Positions 43,080 to 53,070 of a stretch of DNA of 64,000 nt are shown here, piece by piece (the stretch's first letter is position 1; the number at the start of each line of letters is the position of its first letter). Location of the stretch: contig NZ_LN650648.1 in NCBI RefSeq assembly GCF_900002575.1, forward strand, positions 2,271,565 to 2,335,564, written 5' to 3'. The position numbers and the translations under genes are program-made. Below the pieces are notes generated by a model, which was not told the DNA's origin, did no database searches, and saw only the letters and a list, made by a program, of their open reading frames with translations. This stretch comes from Romboutsia hominis. GTDB lineage: Bacteria > Bacillota > Clostridia > Peptostreptococcales > Peptostreptococcaceae.

Positions 43080-44318
43080 TTACTTTTTCTTTATTCCAAT
43101 TACTTTTGGTTGTTCTTGTTCTGTATCTTTATTACAAGCATTTTGTACTTCTTCTGCTTGATTGTTTGTTTTTATCTTTTTATTTTCTTTTTTAGATGGT
43201 GATTTTTGCTTGTTATTAGCATTATAAATTTTTAGTATTTCATCATATATTATTTCAATAGCCTCAGGCTTTCCTATTTCTTTACTTGCATTTGCCATAT
43301 CTATTAATTTTTCTTTATCTCCTAAAAGCCTAAATACTGTTTCATTTAATTTTTCAGGAGTTAAATCTTTTTCAAGTATCGCTATTCCAGCACCTTGATT
43401 TTCTATACTTTTAGCATTATACTCTTGATGATTTTCAGCTGTATATGCTTTTGGTATAATTATTGATGGTTTTCCAAGTGCTGTTATTTCAGCTAAAGAT
43501 ATAGCCCCTGCGCTTCCTATAACTAAATCACTTGCTGCTAATGCATTAGCCATATCTTCTAAATATGGTACTACTTTTTGGTATGGCTTTAAATTTAAGT
43601 GACTTATAGTTTGAGAGAATTCTTCATAGTAATACTTTCCTGTAGCAAATATAAATGCTACGTCTTCTTTTACCATATTATCTATGACTAATCTCATTGC
43701 ATTGTTTATATCTTCACTTCCTCCACTACCTCCGTAGCAAAGTACCATTTTCTTATCTTCAGTTATCCCTAAATTTCTTCTTGCTATATTTTTTCTAGCA
43801 TTTAATATTTCTTTTCTTACTGGATTTCCTGTAAGTGTTAATTTTTCTCTACTATCTTCAGGGAATCTTTGATGAGAATCTTCAAAGCTTGTTAATACTT
43901 TTGTAACCATCTTAGAAAGTATTTTATTAGTGACACCTGGGAAAGAGTTTTGTTCATGTACTACTGTTGGAACCTTATTTATAGCTGAGTTAAATAAAAC
44001 TGGACCACTTACATACCCACCAGTTCCTATTACAACATCTGGCTTAAATTTTTTAACAACTCTTCTTGATTGCTCTAATCCTTTAAATAACTTAAATACT
44101 CTTTTTACATTATCTAAATCTATTTTTCTTTTAAATCCTTGTACTGTTACTGTTTCTAATCTATATCCATATTTAGGTACTATTTCTGATTCTATACCCT
44201 TTTGAGTTCCTACAAAAAGTATTTCTGCTTCTGGATGCTCCTCTTTTATTTTATTTGCTATGGCTATGGCTGGATAAACGTGTCCCCCAGTTCCACCGCC
44301 TGATAATAAAACTCTCAT
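43080..44318 (-). CDS. murG: UDP-GlcNAc transferase MurG with C-terminal extension
   Basis: Adds GlcNAc to lipid I to make lipid II at the inner leaflet. GGGTGGHVYPAIAIA at the start, HEQNSFPGVTNK and GSAGAISLAEITALGKPSIIIP in the core. The usual enzyme is about 360 aa; this one is 412, with a Lys/Gln/Asn-rich low-complexity tail of about 47 residues (NNKQKSPSKKENKKIK...VIGIKKK) after the normal fold. The tail is probably disordered and could interact with other division proteins or membrane. Confidence 0.96.
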   Translation of the reverse strand: MRVLLSGGGTGGHVYPAIAIANKIKEEHPEAEILFVGTQKGIESEIVPKYGYRLETVTVQGFKRKIDLDNVKRVFKLFKGLEQSRRVVKKFKPDVVIGTGGYVSGPVLFNSAINKVPTVVHEQNSFPGVTNKILSKMVTKVLTSFEDSHQRFPEDSREKLTLTGNPVRKEILNARKNIARRNLGITEDKKMVLCYGGSGGSEDINNAMRLVIDNMVKEDVAFIFATGKYYYEEFSQTISHLNLKPYQKVVPYLEDMANALAASDLVIGSAGAISLAEITALGKPSIIIPKAYTAENHQEYNAKSIENQGAGIAILEKDLTPEKLNETVFRLLGDKEKLIDMANASKEIGKPEAIEIIYDEILKIYNANNKQKSPSKKENKKIKTNNQAEEVQNACNKDTEQEQPKVIGIKKK

Positions 44319-44332
44319 TTTATCCTCTCCTG

Positions 44333-45463
44333 TTAATTAATTTTGACATGTTTTGAGATATTTAGGACTATTCCTATAGCACTCATAAATATTACAAGGG
44401 AAGTTCCCCCATAACTTATAAATGGTAATGCAACTCCTGTAACTGGCATTGATGATGTTGCTACAGCAATATTTAAAGCTGCCTGTATTCCTATTTGTGC
44501 ACCAATTCCTATAACTACCATACAAGCAAATATATTGTCGCATTTTAATGCTATTCTTACGCATCTATACACTAGTATAACAAATAACATTATAACTACT
44601 GCACAACCTATAAGACCTAGCTCTTCTCCTATTATAGCAAATATAAAGTCATTTTGGGGCTCTGGTATGTAAAACCACTTTTGCTGGCTCTTTCCTAGTC
44701 CCATGCCAAATAGTCCTCCAGAGCCTAATGCATAAAGCCCTTGAATGACTTGATACCCATTACCTAATGGGTCTTGGAAAGGGTCTAGAAATGATAATAT
44801 ACGCTTTAATCTATACTCTGAAGTTAATCCAAGTGCTAAGAATAATGCAATACCACTACCAAACATAAATCCAACTATTTTCATACTCATCCCTGCAACA
44901 AATATCATAACAAATGTTACTAATATTATAGTTCCTGCTGTTGACATGTTTGGTTGACCCATTATAAGTGTAAAAAATAAAAGTGGTACTAACATTAGTG
45001 GTATAAGCCCTTTTCTAAAAGACTTTATATTTTCATATTTTTTCTCTATTAATTTAGCTGTAATTATTATAGTTGCAAATTTAGCTATTTCAGCAGGTTG
45101 TATTGTAAATGCACCTACCCCTAACCATCTTCTAGCTCCGTTTGCTTTTATTCCAAGTGGAGTAAGTACTAATATAAGTAGTATTATAGATACTATACCT
45201 ATAGGCTTTGTATTCTTTTTCCAGACCTTATAATCTACATTTGAAATAGTAATCATACAAATAAATCCTAGTATTGCATAAATTACATTTCTCTTTAGAA
45301 AATAATAAGCATCATGATGCTTAAAGGAGGATTGAACAAAGCTCGCACTAAACACCATGATGATTCCTATAAATACTAAAGTCATTGTAGTGTAAAATAT
45401 CACACTATCAAACTCTGTTTTAACATTTTTTTCAATTTGTTTTTTTAAAGCTTCCTTAGTCAT
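44333..45463 (-). CDS. SEDS-family glycosyltransferase FtsW/SpoVE
   Basis: SEDS protein of 376 aa that polymerises lipid II with a class B PBP, here presumably the adjacent SpoVD-type protein. About ten membrane segments; conserved RRWLGVGAFTIQPAEIAKFATI, GNGYQVIQGLYALGSGGLFGMGLGKSQQKWFYIPEPQNDFIFAIIGEELG and the C-terminal PVTGVALPFISYGGTS. It is the only SEDS gene in the cluster. In C. difficile the equivalent pair works mainly in sporulation (from memory), so SpoVE may be the better name. Confidence 0.93.
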   Translation of the reverse strand: MTKEALKKQIEKNVKTEFDSVIFYTTMTLVFIGIIMVFSASFVQSSFKHHDAYYFLKRNVIYAILGFICMITISNVDYKVWKKNTKPIGIVSIILLILVLTPLGIKANGARRWLGVGAFTIQPAEIAKFATIIITAKLIEKKYENIKSFRKGLIPLMLVPLLFFTLIMGQPNMSTAGTIILVTFVMIFVAGMSMKIVGFMFGSGIALFLALGLTSEYRLKRILSFLDPFQDPLGNGYQVIQGLYALGSGGLFGMGLGKSQQKWFYIPEPQNDFIFAIIGEELGLIGCAVVIMLFVILVYRCVRIALKCDNIFACMVVIGIGAQIGIQAALNIAVATSSMPVTGVALPFISYGGTSLVIFMSAIGIVLNISKHVKIN

Positions 45464-45496
45464 TAAAGACTTACCTCCATTCCCAAGACTAAGAGG

Positions 45497-46858
45497 TTAC
45501 TTTAATTTGTTTACATTATCCTTGAAGTCATTACCCCTTACTTCATAACTCTTATACATATCCCAGCTTGCACAAGCAGGAGAAAGAAGTACTACATCAT
45601 TTTCTTTTGCGATTTTATAAGATGTATTAACTGCTTCTTCCATATCTTTTGCTAGATATATTTCTTTAAATCCTTTTTTAATTGCACATTCTTTTATTAA
45701 ATTTGCTGTTTCCCCTAAAAGAACTAATGCTTTTACATTTTCTTTAGCTACTTCTAAAAATTCATCAAAAGTACTTTTCTTATCCATACCACCTGCTATT
45801 AATATTATAGGCTCCTTGTAAGACTGTACTGCCTTTATAGATGAATCTGGATTAGTAGCTTTAGAGTCATTTACAAATGTTACTCCATTTAGCGTTTTAA
45901 CATATTCTTGTCTATGTTCTACCGCTTTAAATGTTTTTAGTACTTTTCTTATAACTTCTATGTCAACTTTTAGAACATATGCAATCATTGCTGCTGCCAT
46001 ACAGTTTTCTAAGTTATGATTTCCTGGTAAACTTAGCTCATCTTTGTTTAAAAGTACTATTTCTTTATCTAATCTTATAACTATATTGTTATTCTTATCT
46101 AAGAATATTCCTTCTTTTAATTCTGTAGTTCTTGAGAAGAATATTTTCTTAGCTTTAACTTTATCTTCTAATGCTCTTACATTTTCATCATCGTAATTTA
46201 GTATAGCAAAGTCTTCTTCATCTTGATTCATAAATATTCTAGATTTTGCTTGTATATAGTTTTTCATCGTATGGTGTCTATTTAAATGATCTTCTGTAAA
46301 GTTTAATATAGCACTAACACGTGGTTTAAAAGTGTCTATACTTTCTAATTGGAAGCTACTTAGCTCTGTTACTAATACAGAATCCTTAGTAGTAACCTCC
46401 ACTGTATCTATAACAGGATTACCTATATTTCCAACGATATATGTATCATTGCTATTAGCTTTAAATATTTCTCCTACTAAACTTGTTGTAGTAGTTTTTC
46501 CATTTGTTCCTGTTATACCTATAAATACTGGATTATTAGTAGATAGTCTATAAGCTAATTCTACTTCTCCAATTAGTTCTATATTTTTCTCTTTTATCTT
46601 TAGTATAAATGGTAAATCTAGAGGAACTCCAGGAGATACCACTACTAATTCTATATCATCTATATTTTCTGGATGATATCCTAAGATATATTCTATATTG
46701 TCTAAGTCTTTTAATTCATTTAATATATCTTCTAGTTTTTCTTTTTCTTTTATATCATTTACTATTATATTAGCACCTAATTTATTTAAATGCTTTATTG
46801 TTGATATACCAGTTTTTGCAAGCCCTACTAATAGAACTTTTTTTCCATTAAGGTTCAT
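45497..46858 (-). CDS. murD: UDP-MurNAc-L-alanine:D-glutamate ligase
   Basis: Mur ligase of 453 aa adding D-Glu to the precursor. P-loop GITGTNGKTTTTSL (112-125), the N-terminal Rossmann GLAKTGIS, and NDSKATNPDS in the C-terminal domain. Between mraY and ftsW/spoVE. Uses ATP; expected cytosolic. Confidence 0.96.
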   Translation of the reverse strand: MNLNGKKVLLVGLAKTGISTIKHLNKLGANIIVNDIKEKEKLEDILNELKDLDNIEYILGYHPENIDDIELVVVSPGVPLDLPFILKIKEKNIELIGEVELAYRLSTNNPVFIGITGTNGKTTTTSLVGEIFKANSNDTYIVGNIGNPVIDTVEVTTKDSVLVTELSSFQLESIDTFKPRVSAILNFTEDHLNRHHTMKNYIQAKSRIFMNQDEEDFAILNYDDENVRALEDKVKAKKIFFSRTTELKEGIFLDKNNNIVIRLDKEIVLLNKDELSLPGNHNLENCMAAAMIAYVLKVDIEVIRKVLKTFKAVEHRQEYVKTLNGVTFVNDSKATNPDSSIKAVQSYKEPIILIAGGMDKKSTFDEFLEVAKENVKALVLLGETANLIKECAIKKGFKEIYLAKDMEEAVNTSYKIAKENDVVLLSPACASWDMYKSYEVRGNDFKDNVNKLK

Positions 46859-46874
46859 TTTATTACCCCCACAA

Positions 46875-47843
46875 TTAGAATATTGCTATTATTCCTATCC
46901 ATGCTAAAACTACAGTAACTATCCAGAATGTAAATACCACTCTAGTTTCAGGCCATCCACATTGTTCAAAGTGGTGATGTATAGGTGCCATTTTGAATAT
47001 TCTTTTTCCTCTTAGTTTGAAAGATCCTACTTGAAGTATTACTGATAATGCTTCTGCAAAGTATACTCCTCCAACTAATGGTATTAATAATATTGAATTA
47101 GTTAACACTGCAAATGCCGCAACTGCTCCACCTAATGCCATAGAACCAGTATCACCCATAAATATTCTAGCTGGGTATGAGTTAAATCCTAAAAATCCTA
47201 AACATGCTCCTACTGTAGCTGCTGCTAATACTGCAACATCAGGATTTGCAACTGTAGTGTATGATGCAAGTAACATAAAGAATATTGAAACTATTAAAGT
47301 TATTCCTGATGCTAACCCATCTAATCCATCAGTTAAGTTTACTGCATTTACTATACCTATTATTATAAATGTCATTATAGGTACGTATAATGGTCCTAAG
47401 TTTATATATGCATCTGTAAATGGTATTATAAGCTGCGCTGCACTTGGCGATGCACTATATTGATAATATGATATATATATAGCAAGTGCAAATTGAAGCA
47501 CTATTTTTTGCCAAGGCTTTAAACCTAAAGATCTTCTTTTCTTTATTATTATAAAGTCATCTAAAAATCCTACCATACCAAATCCTATTATTGATATAAG
47601 ACCTATTATTAAATCATTTCCAATTTGACTTCTAGTAAGCCCTGTTATTAGTATTGCTACCATCATTAATATTCCACCCATAGTAGGTGTTCCATTTTTT
47701 GCTAAATGTGTTTGAGGACCATCATCTCTAACCGTCTGCCCAAACTTAAATTTTGTTAACATTGGTATAAAAATTGGTCCTAATATTATTACTATTAGAA
47801 ATGAAATCAATGATGTATACGTAAGTTCTGTTATTCCTAACAT
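46875..47843 (-). CDS. mraY: Phospho-MurNAc-pentapeptide transferase MraY
   Basis: Makes lipid I from UDP-MurNAc-pentapeptide and undecaprenyl phosphate. 322 aa, ten membrane segments; DDGPQTHLAKNGTPTMGG, GFLDDFIIIKKRRSLGLKPWQK and NLTDGLDGLASG (catalytic Asp) and APIHHHFE are all present. Between murF and murD, the classical dcw order. Confidence 0.97.
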   Translation of the reverse strand: MLGITELTYTSLISFLIVIILGPIFIPMLTKFKFGQTVRDDGPQTHLAKNGTPTMGGILMMVAILITGLTRSQIGNDLIIGLISIIGFGMVGFLDDFIIIKKRRSLGLKPWQKIVLQFALAIYISYYQYSASPSAAQLIIPFTDAYINLGPLYVPIMTFIIIGIVNAVNLTDGLDGLASGITLIVSIFFMLLASYTTVANPDVAVLAAATVGACLGFLGFNSYPARIFMGDTGSMALGGAVAAFAVLTNSILLIPLVGGVYFAEALSVILQVGSFKLRGKRIFKMAPIHHHFEQCGWPETRVVFTFWIVTVVLAWIGIIAIF

Positions 47844-47883
47844 AATATATCTCCTCTCCCTTGCTGGCTATTTCTTTTGTTAA

Positions 47884-49257
47884 TTACTTATTAAGATGTT
47901 CTACTATTTCTTCTAATTTCATACCTCTAGATGCTTTAACTAAAACTACATCTTCTTTATTTACTAAACTATCTATTTTACTTATAGCTTCTTCTTTAGT
48001 TTCAAAATGATATGCATTTTGGCTATTAAATCCTAATTTTACTGCCTCATCTTTTATAAACTTTGAATCATTACCTATAGTTATTAATAAGTCAGTATTT
48101 TTAACTGCTTCTTCTCCTACTAATCTATGTCCATACTCTGCATGTTCACCCATTTCAAACATGTCTCCAAGTATAGCTACTCTTTTTTTATTATATCTTC
48201 CTAATATTTTTAGAGCTGCTTTCATAGAATCTGGACTAGCATTATATGCATCATTTATGATTGTTAGGTTTTCATTTTTTATTATGTCTAGTCTCATTTT
48301 TGTAGCTTTGAAGTTTTTTAACCCTTCTTTTATCTTATCTAGTGAAATATTTAAACTCATTCCAACTAAAACTGCTGCCATTGCATTGTATATATTGTGT
48401 TCACCTACTGTAGGTATAAATATTTCTTCTTTAGAACCATTTATTATACATGTAAATGTTATACTATCTTCATTCATTTCATAGCTCTCACAATATATAT
48501 CATTGTCTTTTGTAAATCCAAAAGTTTTTAGATTATAGTTAAGTTCTTTGTTTTTTAAGGTTGATAAAAACTTATCATCTCCATTAACTATTAATGTGCA
48601 TGAAGAATCAAAATTTGTGGCTATTTCAAGTTTAGCTTTTAATATACCTTCTTGAGATCCTAAATTTTCTATATGAGATAACCCTATATTAGATATTACT
48701 CCTATTTTGGGATTAACTATATTAGCTAGGTATTCTATTTCATTAAAACCTGACATCCCCATCTCTATAACTGCACATTCATGACTGTCATCTAATTTAA
48801 ATAATGTTAATGGAACTCCTAATTGATTATTTAAATTACCTTCGTTTTTTAAAGTATTAAACTTTGATGATACTGCTGAGTATACCATATCCCTTGTAGT
48901 TGTTTTACCAACACTACCTGTTATTCCTATATATGGTATATCAAATTGCTCTTTATAATATTTCGCTATATCACCAAGTGCTACCTCAGTATCTTTGACT
49001 TCTATTAAATTTATGTCCGAACTATCTAATTTTATGCTACTACTTTCATTTTTTATAAAAGTTTTGCATCCATTTTCATATGCTGAGCACATAAACTTAT
49101 GTCCATCTAAGTTTTCACCTACTATAGCAACAAATGCATTTTTGTCATTTGCATTTCTACTGTCTATAACTATATCTTCAATACAGAAATTTTCATCGCC
49201 TAGTATTAATTTACCTTTCGTTGCAATAACTATATCAGCTACTGTTAGACTTTTCAT
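47884..49257 (-). CDS. murF: UDP-MurNAc-tripeptide D-alanyl-D-alanine ligase
   Basis: Mur ligase of 457 aa attaching D-Ala-D-Ala. P-loop GITGSVGKTTTRDMV (about 106-120) and NDAYNASPDSMKAAL are present. AGGAGG precedes the ATG. A hairpin at 49307-49333 in the gap before it suggests the unit starting with murF may be partly separate from the upstream PBP gene. Confidence 0.96.
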   Translation of the reverse strand: MKSLTVADIVIATKGKLILGDENFCIEDIVIDSRNANDKNAFVAIVGENLDGHKFMCSAYENGCKTFIKNESSSIKLDSSDINLIEVKDTEVALGDIAKYYKEQFDIPYIGITGSVGKTTTRDMVYSAVSSKFNTLKNEGNLNNQLGVPLTLFKLDDSHECAVIEMGMSGFNEIEYLANIVNPKIGVISNIGLSHIENLGSQEGILKAKLEIATNFDSSCTLIVNGDDKFLSTLKNKELNYNLKTFGFTKDNDIYCESYEMNEDSITFTCIINGSKEEIFIPTVGEHNIYNAMAAVLVGMSLNISLDKIKEGLKNFKATKMRLDIIKNENLTIINDAYNASPDSMKAALKILGRYNKKRVAILGDMFEMGEHAEYGHRLVGEEAVKNTDLLITIGNDSKFIKDEAVKLGFNSQNAYHFETKEEAISKIDSLVNKEDVVLVKASRGMKLEEIVEHLNK

Positions 49258-49306
49258 CTTTCAACCTCCTTTAAGTTATTAAATTTAACTTAATTTTCTG
49301 AATAAA

Positions 49307-49333
49307 GGGCAATGTATGTGTTATACATTGCCC
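49307..49333 (-). terminator. Hairpin between the PBP gene and murF
   Basis: An 11-bp stem GGGCAATGTAT/ATACATTGCCC with a 5-base loop. The tail TTTATT is weak, so it may be an attenuator or an RNA-end stabiliser and not a full terminator. Confidence 0.55.
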
Positions 49334-49478
49334 CCCTTCTACTCTTAACTTTATAATTATATAATATATTATTGTTTTTTTGAAGGTATTTCTAACAGAT
49401 GTTAATAATCTTTTGCTTTTCAATTACAAATTTTTACATTTCCCTCCAGAAGTATTATAGTTCTTTTATATCTATTAA

Positions 49479-51458
49479 TTATTTAAAATAAAGTGCTATA
49501 CTAGATTCTTCATCTACCTTTATACCAGGTTTTGGAAACATATCAATAACCTTAGTCCCTTTAGGAATTTCTATATCTGTGTCTAAGTTAGGTATTAAGT
49601 TAACATCTTCTAATGCCTTAACAGCATCTTCTATAGCTAAGTCCCTTACGTCTGGAACTGTAACTTTATTTTTTTCAAATTCTTCTTTTTCTTCTTCACT
49701 ATATTTTGGCTCTACTCCTAAATAAGGTAGTGCATCATTCATTATTTCTTTTACTATAGGTCCTGCTGTTGTACTACCAAAAGCACTTACCCCTGTTGGT
49801 TCATCAACTATTGCAAGTACTACTATTTGTGGATCATCAGTTGGAGCTATGCCTATAAATGAACATATATATTTTCCTTGTGCATACCTTCCATCTATAA
49901 CTTTTTGAGCAGTACCTGTTTTTCCACCTATTCTATACCCTGGGATATATGCAGCTTTACCTGATCCTTGGCTTACAACAGATTCTACTATGTCCATCAT
50001 CTTCTTTGATGTTTCTTCTGATATTACTTGTTTAACTTTCGTAGGTTTTATTTCCTCAATTACATTCCCTTGATTGTCTGTATAAGCTTTTACAAATCTA
50101 GGCTCCATTCTATTACCATCATTAGCTATAGATGATATTGCAGTTATTAGTTGTATTGGAGTTACAGATATAGATTGGCCAAAAGATATAGTAGCTAACT
50201 CTACTGGACCAACATTTTTTTCATTATATAGTATACCTTTTGCTTCTCCTGGAAGATCTATATTTGTTTTATCCATAAATCCAAATCCTTCTATGTAATC
50301 ATATAACTTTGATACTCCTAATCTATTACCAACTTCTATAAATACAGGGTTGCAAGAATTTTGCACTCCTTCTTTAAAACTTTGCTCTCCATGAGGTCTA
50401 TAATGTCTCCAACATTTTATTCTTTGACCTTTGATAGTTACTCCACCTGTACATGTGAACTTATCATTTTCTTTTATTACATTTTCTTCTAATCCTGATG
50501 ATGATGTTATAAGTTTAAATGTTGAACCTGGTTCATATGTATCACTTATAGCTGGATTTCTCCACATTTTATAATATCCTTGTATCTTATCTTTTTCACT
50601 GTATTTATCTAATTCTTCTTGATAGTATGGATATATTGGAGTTCTTGGGTCATTTGGGTCATAATCTGGCTTAGATGCTAGAGATAATATATCTCCTGTT
50701 TTAGGATCCATTGCTACAACTGTTACCCTTTTAGCATTATTAATTTCATAAGCTTTTTGAACAGCTTTTTCAGTATAATGTTGTATTACTTCATCTATTG
50801 TAAGTACTAACCCCTTACCTTGAACAGGTTCATAGTATTGTTCCATTCCTCTTGGTATTTCTCTTCCTGATGCATCAGTACTTACTATTAATTTTCCTGC
50901 CTGGCCTTTTAAATACTTATCATATTGCATCTCAATACCTGCTATTCCTTGGGAATCACTTGATGTATGCCCTAATACATAAGAAGCAAAGTTTCCATAT
51001 GGATAGTACCTTTGATTGTCTTCTGCTACCCATATACCAGGTATTTTAGCTTCTCTTATTTTTGTTGCTTTTTCATCATCTATCCATCTTTCTATTTTAA
51101 CTAATGCCATATTTTTTTTATTTACTTGCTTATATACGTCTTCATATTCTTTGTCTAAAATTTCAGCTACTTGTGTTGCTGCACTTTTTTTGTCTTTGAC
51201 TTCTACAGGCTTACACCACACAGTGTATTTTGTAACACTTACGGCTAGTTCTTTCATGTTTCTATCATATATAGTTCCTCTTTTAGGCTCTATAGGAATT
51301 TCTCTAGTTTGTTGTTCAATTGCCTTAGTACTTAACCACTCCCCTTTTACGAGTTGAAGATATCCTGTTCTAAATGTTAGTCCCAAAAAAAGAATACATG
51401 CTAACATAAGAACAAGCACTAACCTCTTTTTGCTTATTCTTTTTACTTTTTTACTCAA
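49479..51458 (-). CDS. Class B penicillin-binding protein, SpoVD type
   Basis: Peptidoglycan transpeptidase of 659 aa. N-terminal membrane anchor (about 12-32), a PBP dimerisation domain, and a transpeptidase domain with STFK (SxxK, Ser near 300), SCN (SxN) and KTG in GGKTGTAQ. One C-terminal PASTA domain (about 597-659) marks it as SpoVD/PBP2X-like. TTG start after AAGGGGGG. It lies next to the FtsL-like gene and is the sole class B PBP in the window. In C. difficile the equivalent is sporulation-specific; that is knowledge of the family, not seen here. Confidence 0.93.
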   Translation of the reverse strand: MSKKVKRISKKRLVLVLMLACILFLGLTFRTGYLQLVKGEWLSTKAIEQQTREIPIEPKRGTIYDRNMKELAVSVTKYTVWCKPVEVKDKKSAATQVAEILDKEYEDVYKQVNKKNMALVKIERWIDDEKATKIREAKIPGIWVAEDNQRYYPYGNFASYVLGHTSSDSQGIAGIEMQYDKYLKGQAGKLIVSTDASGREIPRGMEQYYEPVQGKGLVLTIDEVIQHYTEKAVQKAYEINNAKRVTVVAMDPKTGDILSLASKPDYDPNDPRTPIYPYYQEELDKYSEKDKIQGYYKMWRNPAISDTYEPGSTFKLITSSSGLEENVIKENDKFTCTGGVTIKGQRIKCWRHYRPHGEQSFKEGVQNSCNPVFIEVGNRLGVSKLYDYIEGFGFMDKTNIDLPGEAKGILYNEKNVGPVELATISFGQSISVTPIQLITAISSIANDGNRMEPRFVKAYTDNQGNVIEEIKPTKVKQVISEETSKKMMDIVESVVSQGSGKAAYIPGYRIGGKTGTAQKVIDGRYAQGKYICSFIGIAPTDDPQIVVLAIVDEPTGVSAFGSTTAGPIVKEIMNDALPYLGVEPKYSEEEKEEFEKNKVTVPDVRDLAIEDAVKALEDVNLIPNLDTDIEIPKGTKVIDMFPKPGIKVDEESSIALYFK

Positions 51459-51473
51459 TTGTTTCCCCCCTTA

Positions 51474-51827
51474 CTACTTAATCTGTATGTATCTTATTTG
51501 ATTCTTTGTAGGATAATCCATATTAAGTTCTTCTCTAGCTCTTTTTTCTATTTCCTGTATTGAGGTTTTAGTATCTGCATTAGCTTTTGCTTCCTCTAGC
51601 CTTATTTCTTCTTTTCTCAATTCCTTTTTAAGATTACCTATGCTATATTTAAGTTCCCCTATTACTGAATAACCACATATATTTATTATTAATGTCATAA
51701 AAACTCCTACTGATAATGAGAGAATAAAAATCATTTTTTTTATTTTTTTTACTCTTATAATTTTATGTTTATTCTTTTTTCTCTTTTTATATTCGTTTAT
51801 ATCCTTGATTTTATTATTTTTTTCCAT
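51474..51827 (-). CDS. FtsL-like septum protein
   Basis: Small bitopic protein of 117 aa: Lys-rich cytoplasmic head (1-32), one membrane helix (33-52) and a coiled coil with periplasmic tail (62-110). Its place before the PBP gene and its build are those of FtsL, a partner of FtsQ/DivIB; sequence is too short and variable for a firmer call. AGGTGG precedes the ATG. Confidence 0.8.
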   Translation of the reverse strand: MEKNNKIKDINEYKKRKKNKHKIIRVKKIKKMIFILSLSVGVFMTLIINICGYSVIGELKYSIGNLKKELRKEEIRLEEAKANADTKTSIQEIEKRAREELNMDYPTKNQIRYIQIK

Positions 51828-52062
51828 TAATCCACCTTCACTTTATCTTCTGATTTATTTTATATAAAATTCTTTCTAAATTTAAATTTGTAAATTATTT
51901 ATATATTTCAAGTTTATGCACTACCTTCCTTTAAACTTTCATCGTAAAATAAATACAATAACAAACAAAAAAACTAGGAAATGATTATATATAACAAAAT
52001 AATTTTTTCTTATTACATTAATTTACATAATCTATTTAATAAAATTTTGTCTTTATGAAAAT

Positions 52063-52107
52063 AAAAAAGAGTGTTTTATGATTTTATAATCACAACACAC
52101 TCTTTTT
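52063..52107 (-). terminator. Terminator after rsmH
   Basis: Stem AAAAAGAGTGT/ACACTCTTTTT enclosing a second small stem, T-run on the minus strand. It divides the lgt-rsmH unit from the ftsL unit, so the dcw cluster is not one transcript. Confidence 0.88.
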
Positions 52108-52110
52108 ATA

Positions 52111-53046
52111 TTATATTCTTTCACATACTCTTAGTTTTGCACTTCTACTTCTTGGGTTAACTTCTATTTCTTCATCACTTGGTAATATTGGTTTTCTTGT
52201 TATTACTTTTACAAGTGATTCTTTGTCACATTGACACATTGGTATATGAGATGGACATACACAATCTAATGCTAAGTCTCTAAATTCATTTTTTACTATT
52301 CTATCTTCTAATGAATGGAATGTTATTATACAAACTCTTCCACCTTTATTCATTATAGATACTGCATCATCTATCATTTTAGTTATTACACCTAATTCAT
52401 TATTTACTTCTATTCTTATAGCTTGGAAAGTTCTTTTAGCTGGATGTGGTCCATCTATTCTAGCTTTTTTAGGTATTGCCTTTTTTATTACTTCTACAAG
52501 TTCACCTGTTGTTTCTATAGGTTTTTCTTTTCTTTCTTCAACTATAAACTTAGCAATACGCTTTGACCAATTTTCTTCTCCGTATTCTTTTATTATTTTG
52601 TGTAATTCATCTTCACTATATGTATTTACAACATCATATGCAGAAAAATCACATCTTACGTCCATTCTCATATCAAGTGGTGCATCTTGCATATATGAAA
52701 ATCCTCTATCAGCTTCATCTAATTGATGAGATGATACTCCTAAATCAGCTAAAACTCCATCTATTTTATTTACACCGATTTTTTCTAATTCTTCTTTTAT
52801 ATTTTCAAAGTTACTATGAACAAATCTTACTCTATCGCTATATTCACTTAATCTTTCTTTTGCTGTAGCTATAGCATTTTTATCTTGGTCAAATCCTATA
52901 AATAATCCTTTATCTGATAATCTTTTTACTATTTCCTTTGAGTGTCCAGCACCACCCATTGTACAGTCTACATACACTCCATCTGGTTTTATATTTAAAT
53001 TATCTATACACTCATTTAAGAGTACTGATACGTGATGAAATTCCAT
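52111..53046 (-). CDS. rsmH: 16S rRNA N4-methyltransferase RsmH
   Basis: Methylates C1402 of 16S rRNA; 311 aa. SAM-binding [18 protein letters not shown] at 27-44, [33 protein letters not shown], and the C-terminal [12 protein letters not shown] are diagnostic. It comes 25 bases after lgt. mraZ, usually upstream, is missing; lgt is in that place. Confidence 0.97.
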   Translation of the reverse strand: MEFHHVSVLLNECIDNLNIKPDGVYVDCTMGGAGHSKEIVKRLSDKGLFIGFDQDKNAIATAKERLSEYSDRVRFVHSNFENIKEELEKIGVNKIDGVLADLGVSSHQLDEADRGFSYMQDAPLDMRMDVRCDFSAYDVVNTYSEDELHKIIKEYGEENWSKRIAKFIVEERKEKPIETTGELVEVIKKAIPKKARIDGPHPAKRTFQAIRIEVNNELGVITKMIDDAVSIMNKGGRVCIITFHSLEDRIVKNEFRDLALDCVCPSHIPMCQCDKESLVKVITRKPILPSDEEIEVNPRSRSAKLRVCERI

Positions 53047-53070
53047 TTTGATATTCTCCTTAACCTAACT

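Noticed and set aside
44337-44564. Minus-strand 75-aa frame inside the SEDS gene
   Set aside because: Out-of-frame overlap on the same strand as ftsW/spoVE, with no start signal.
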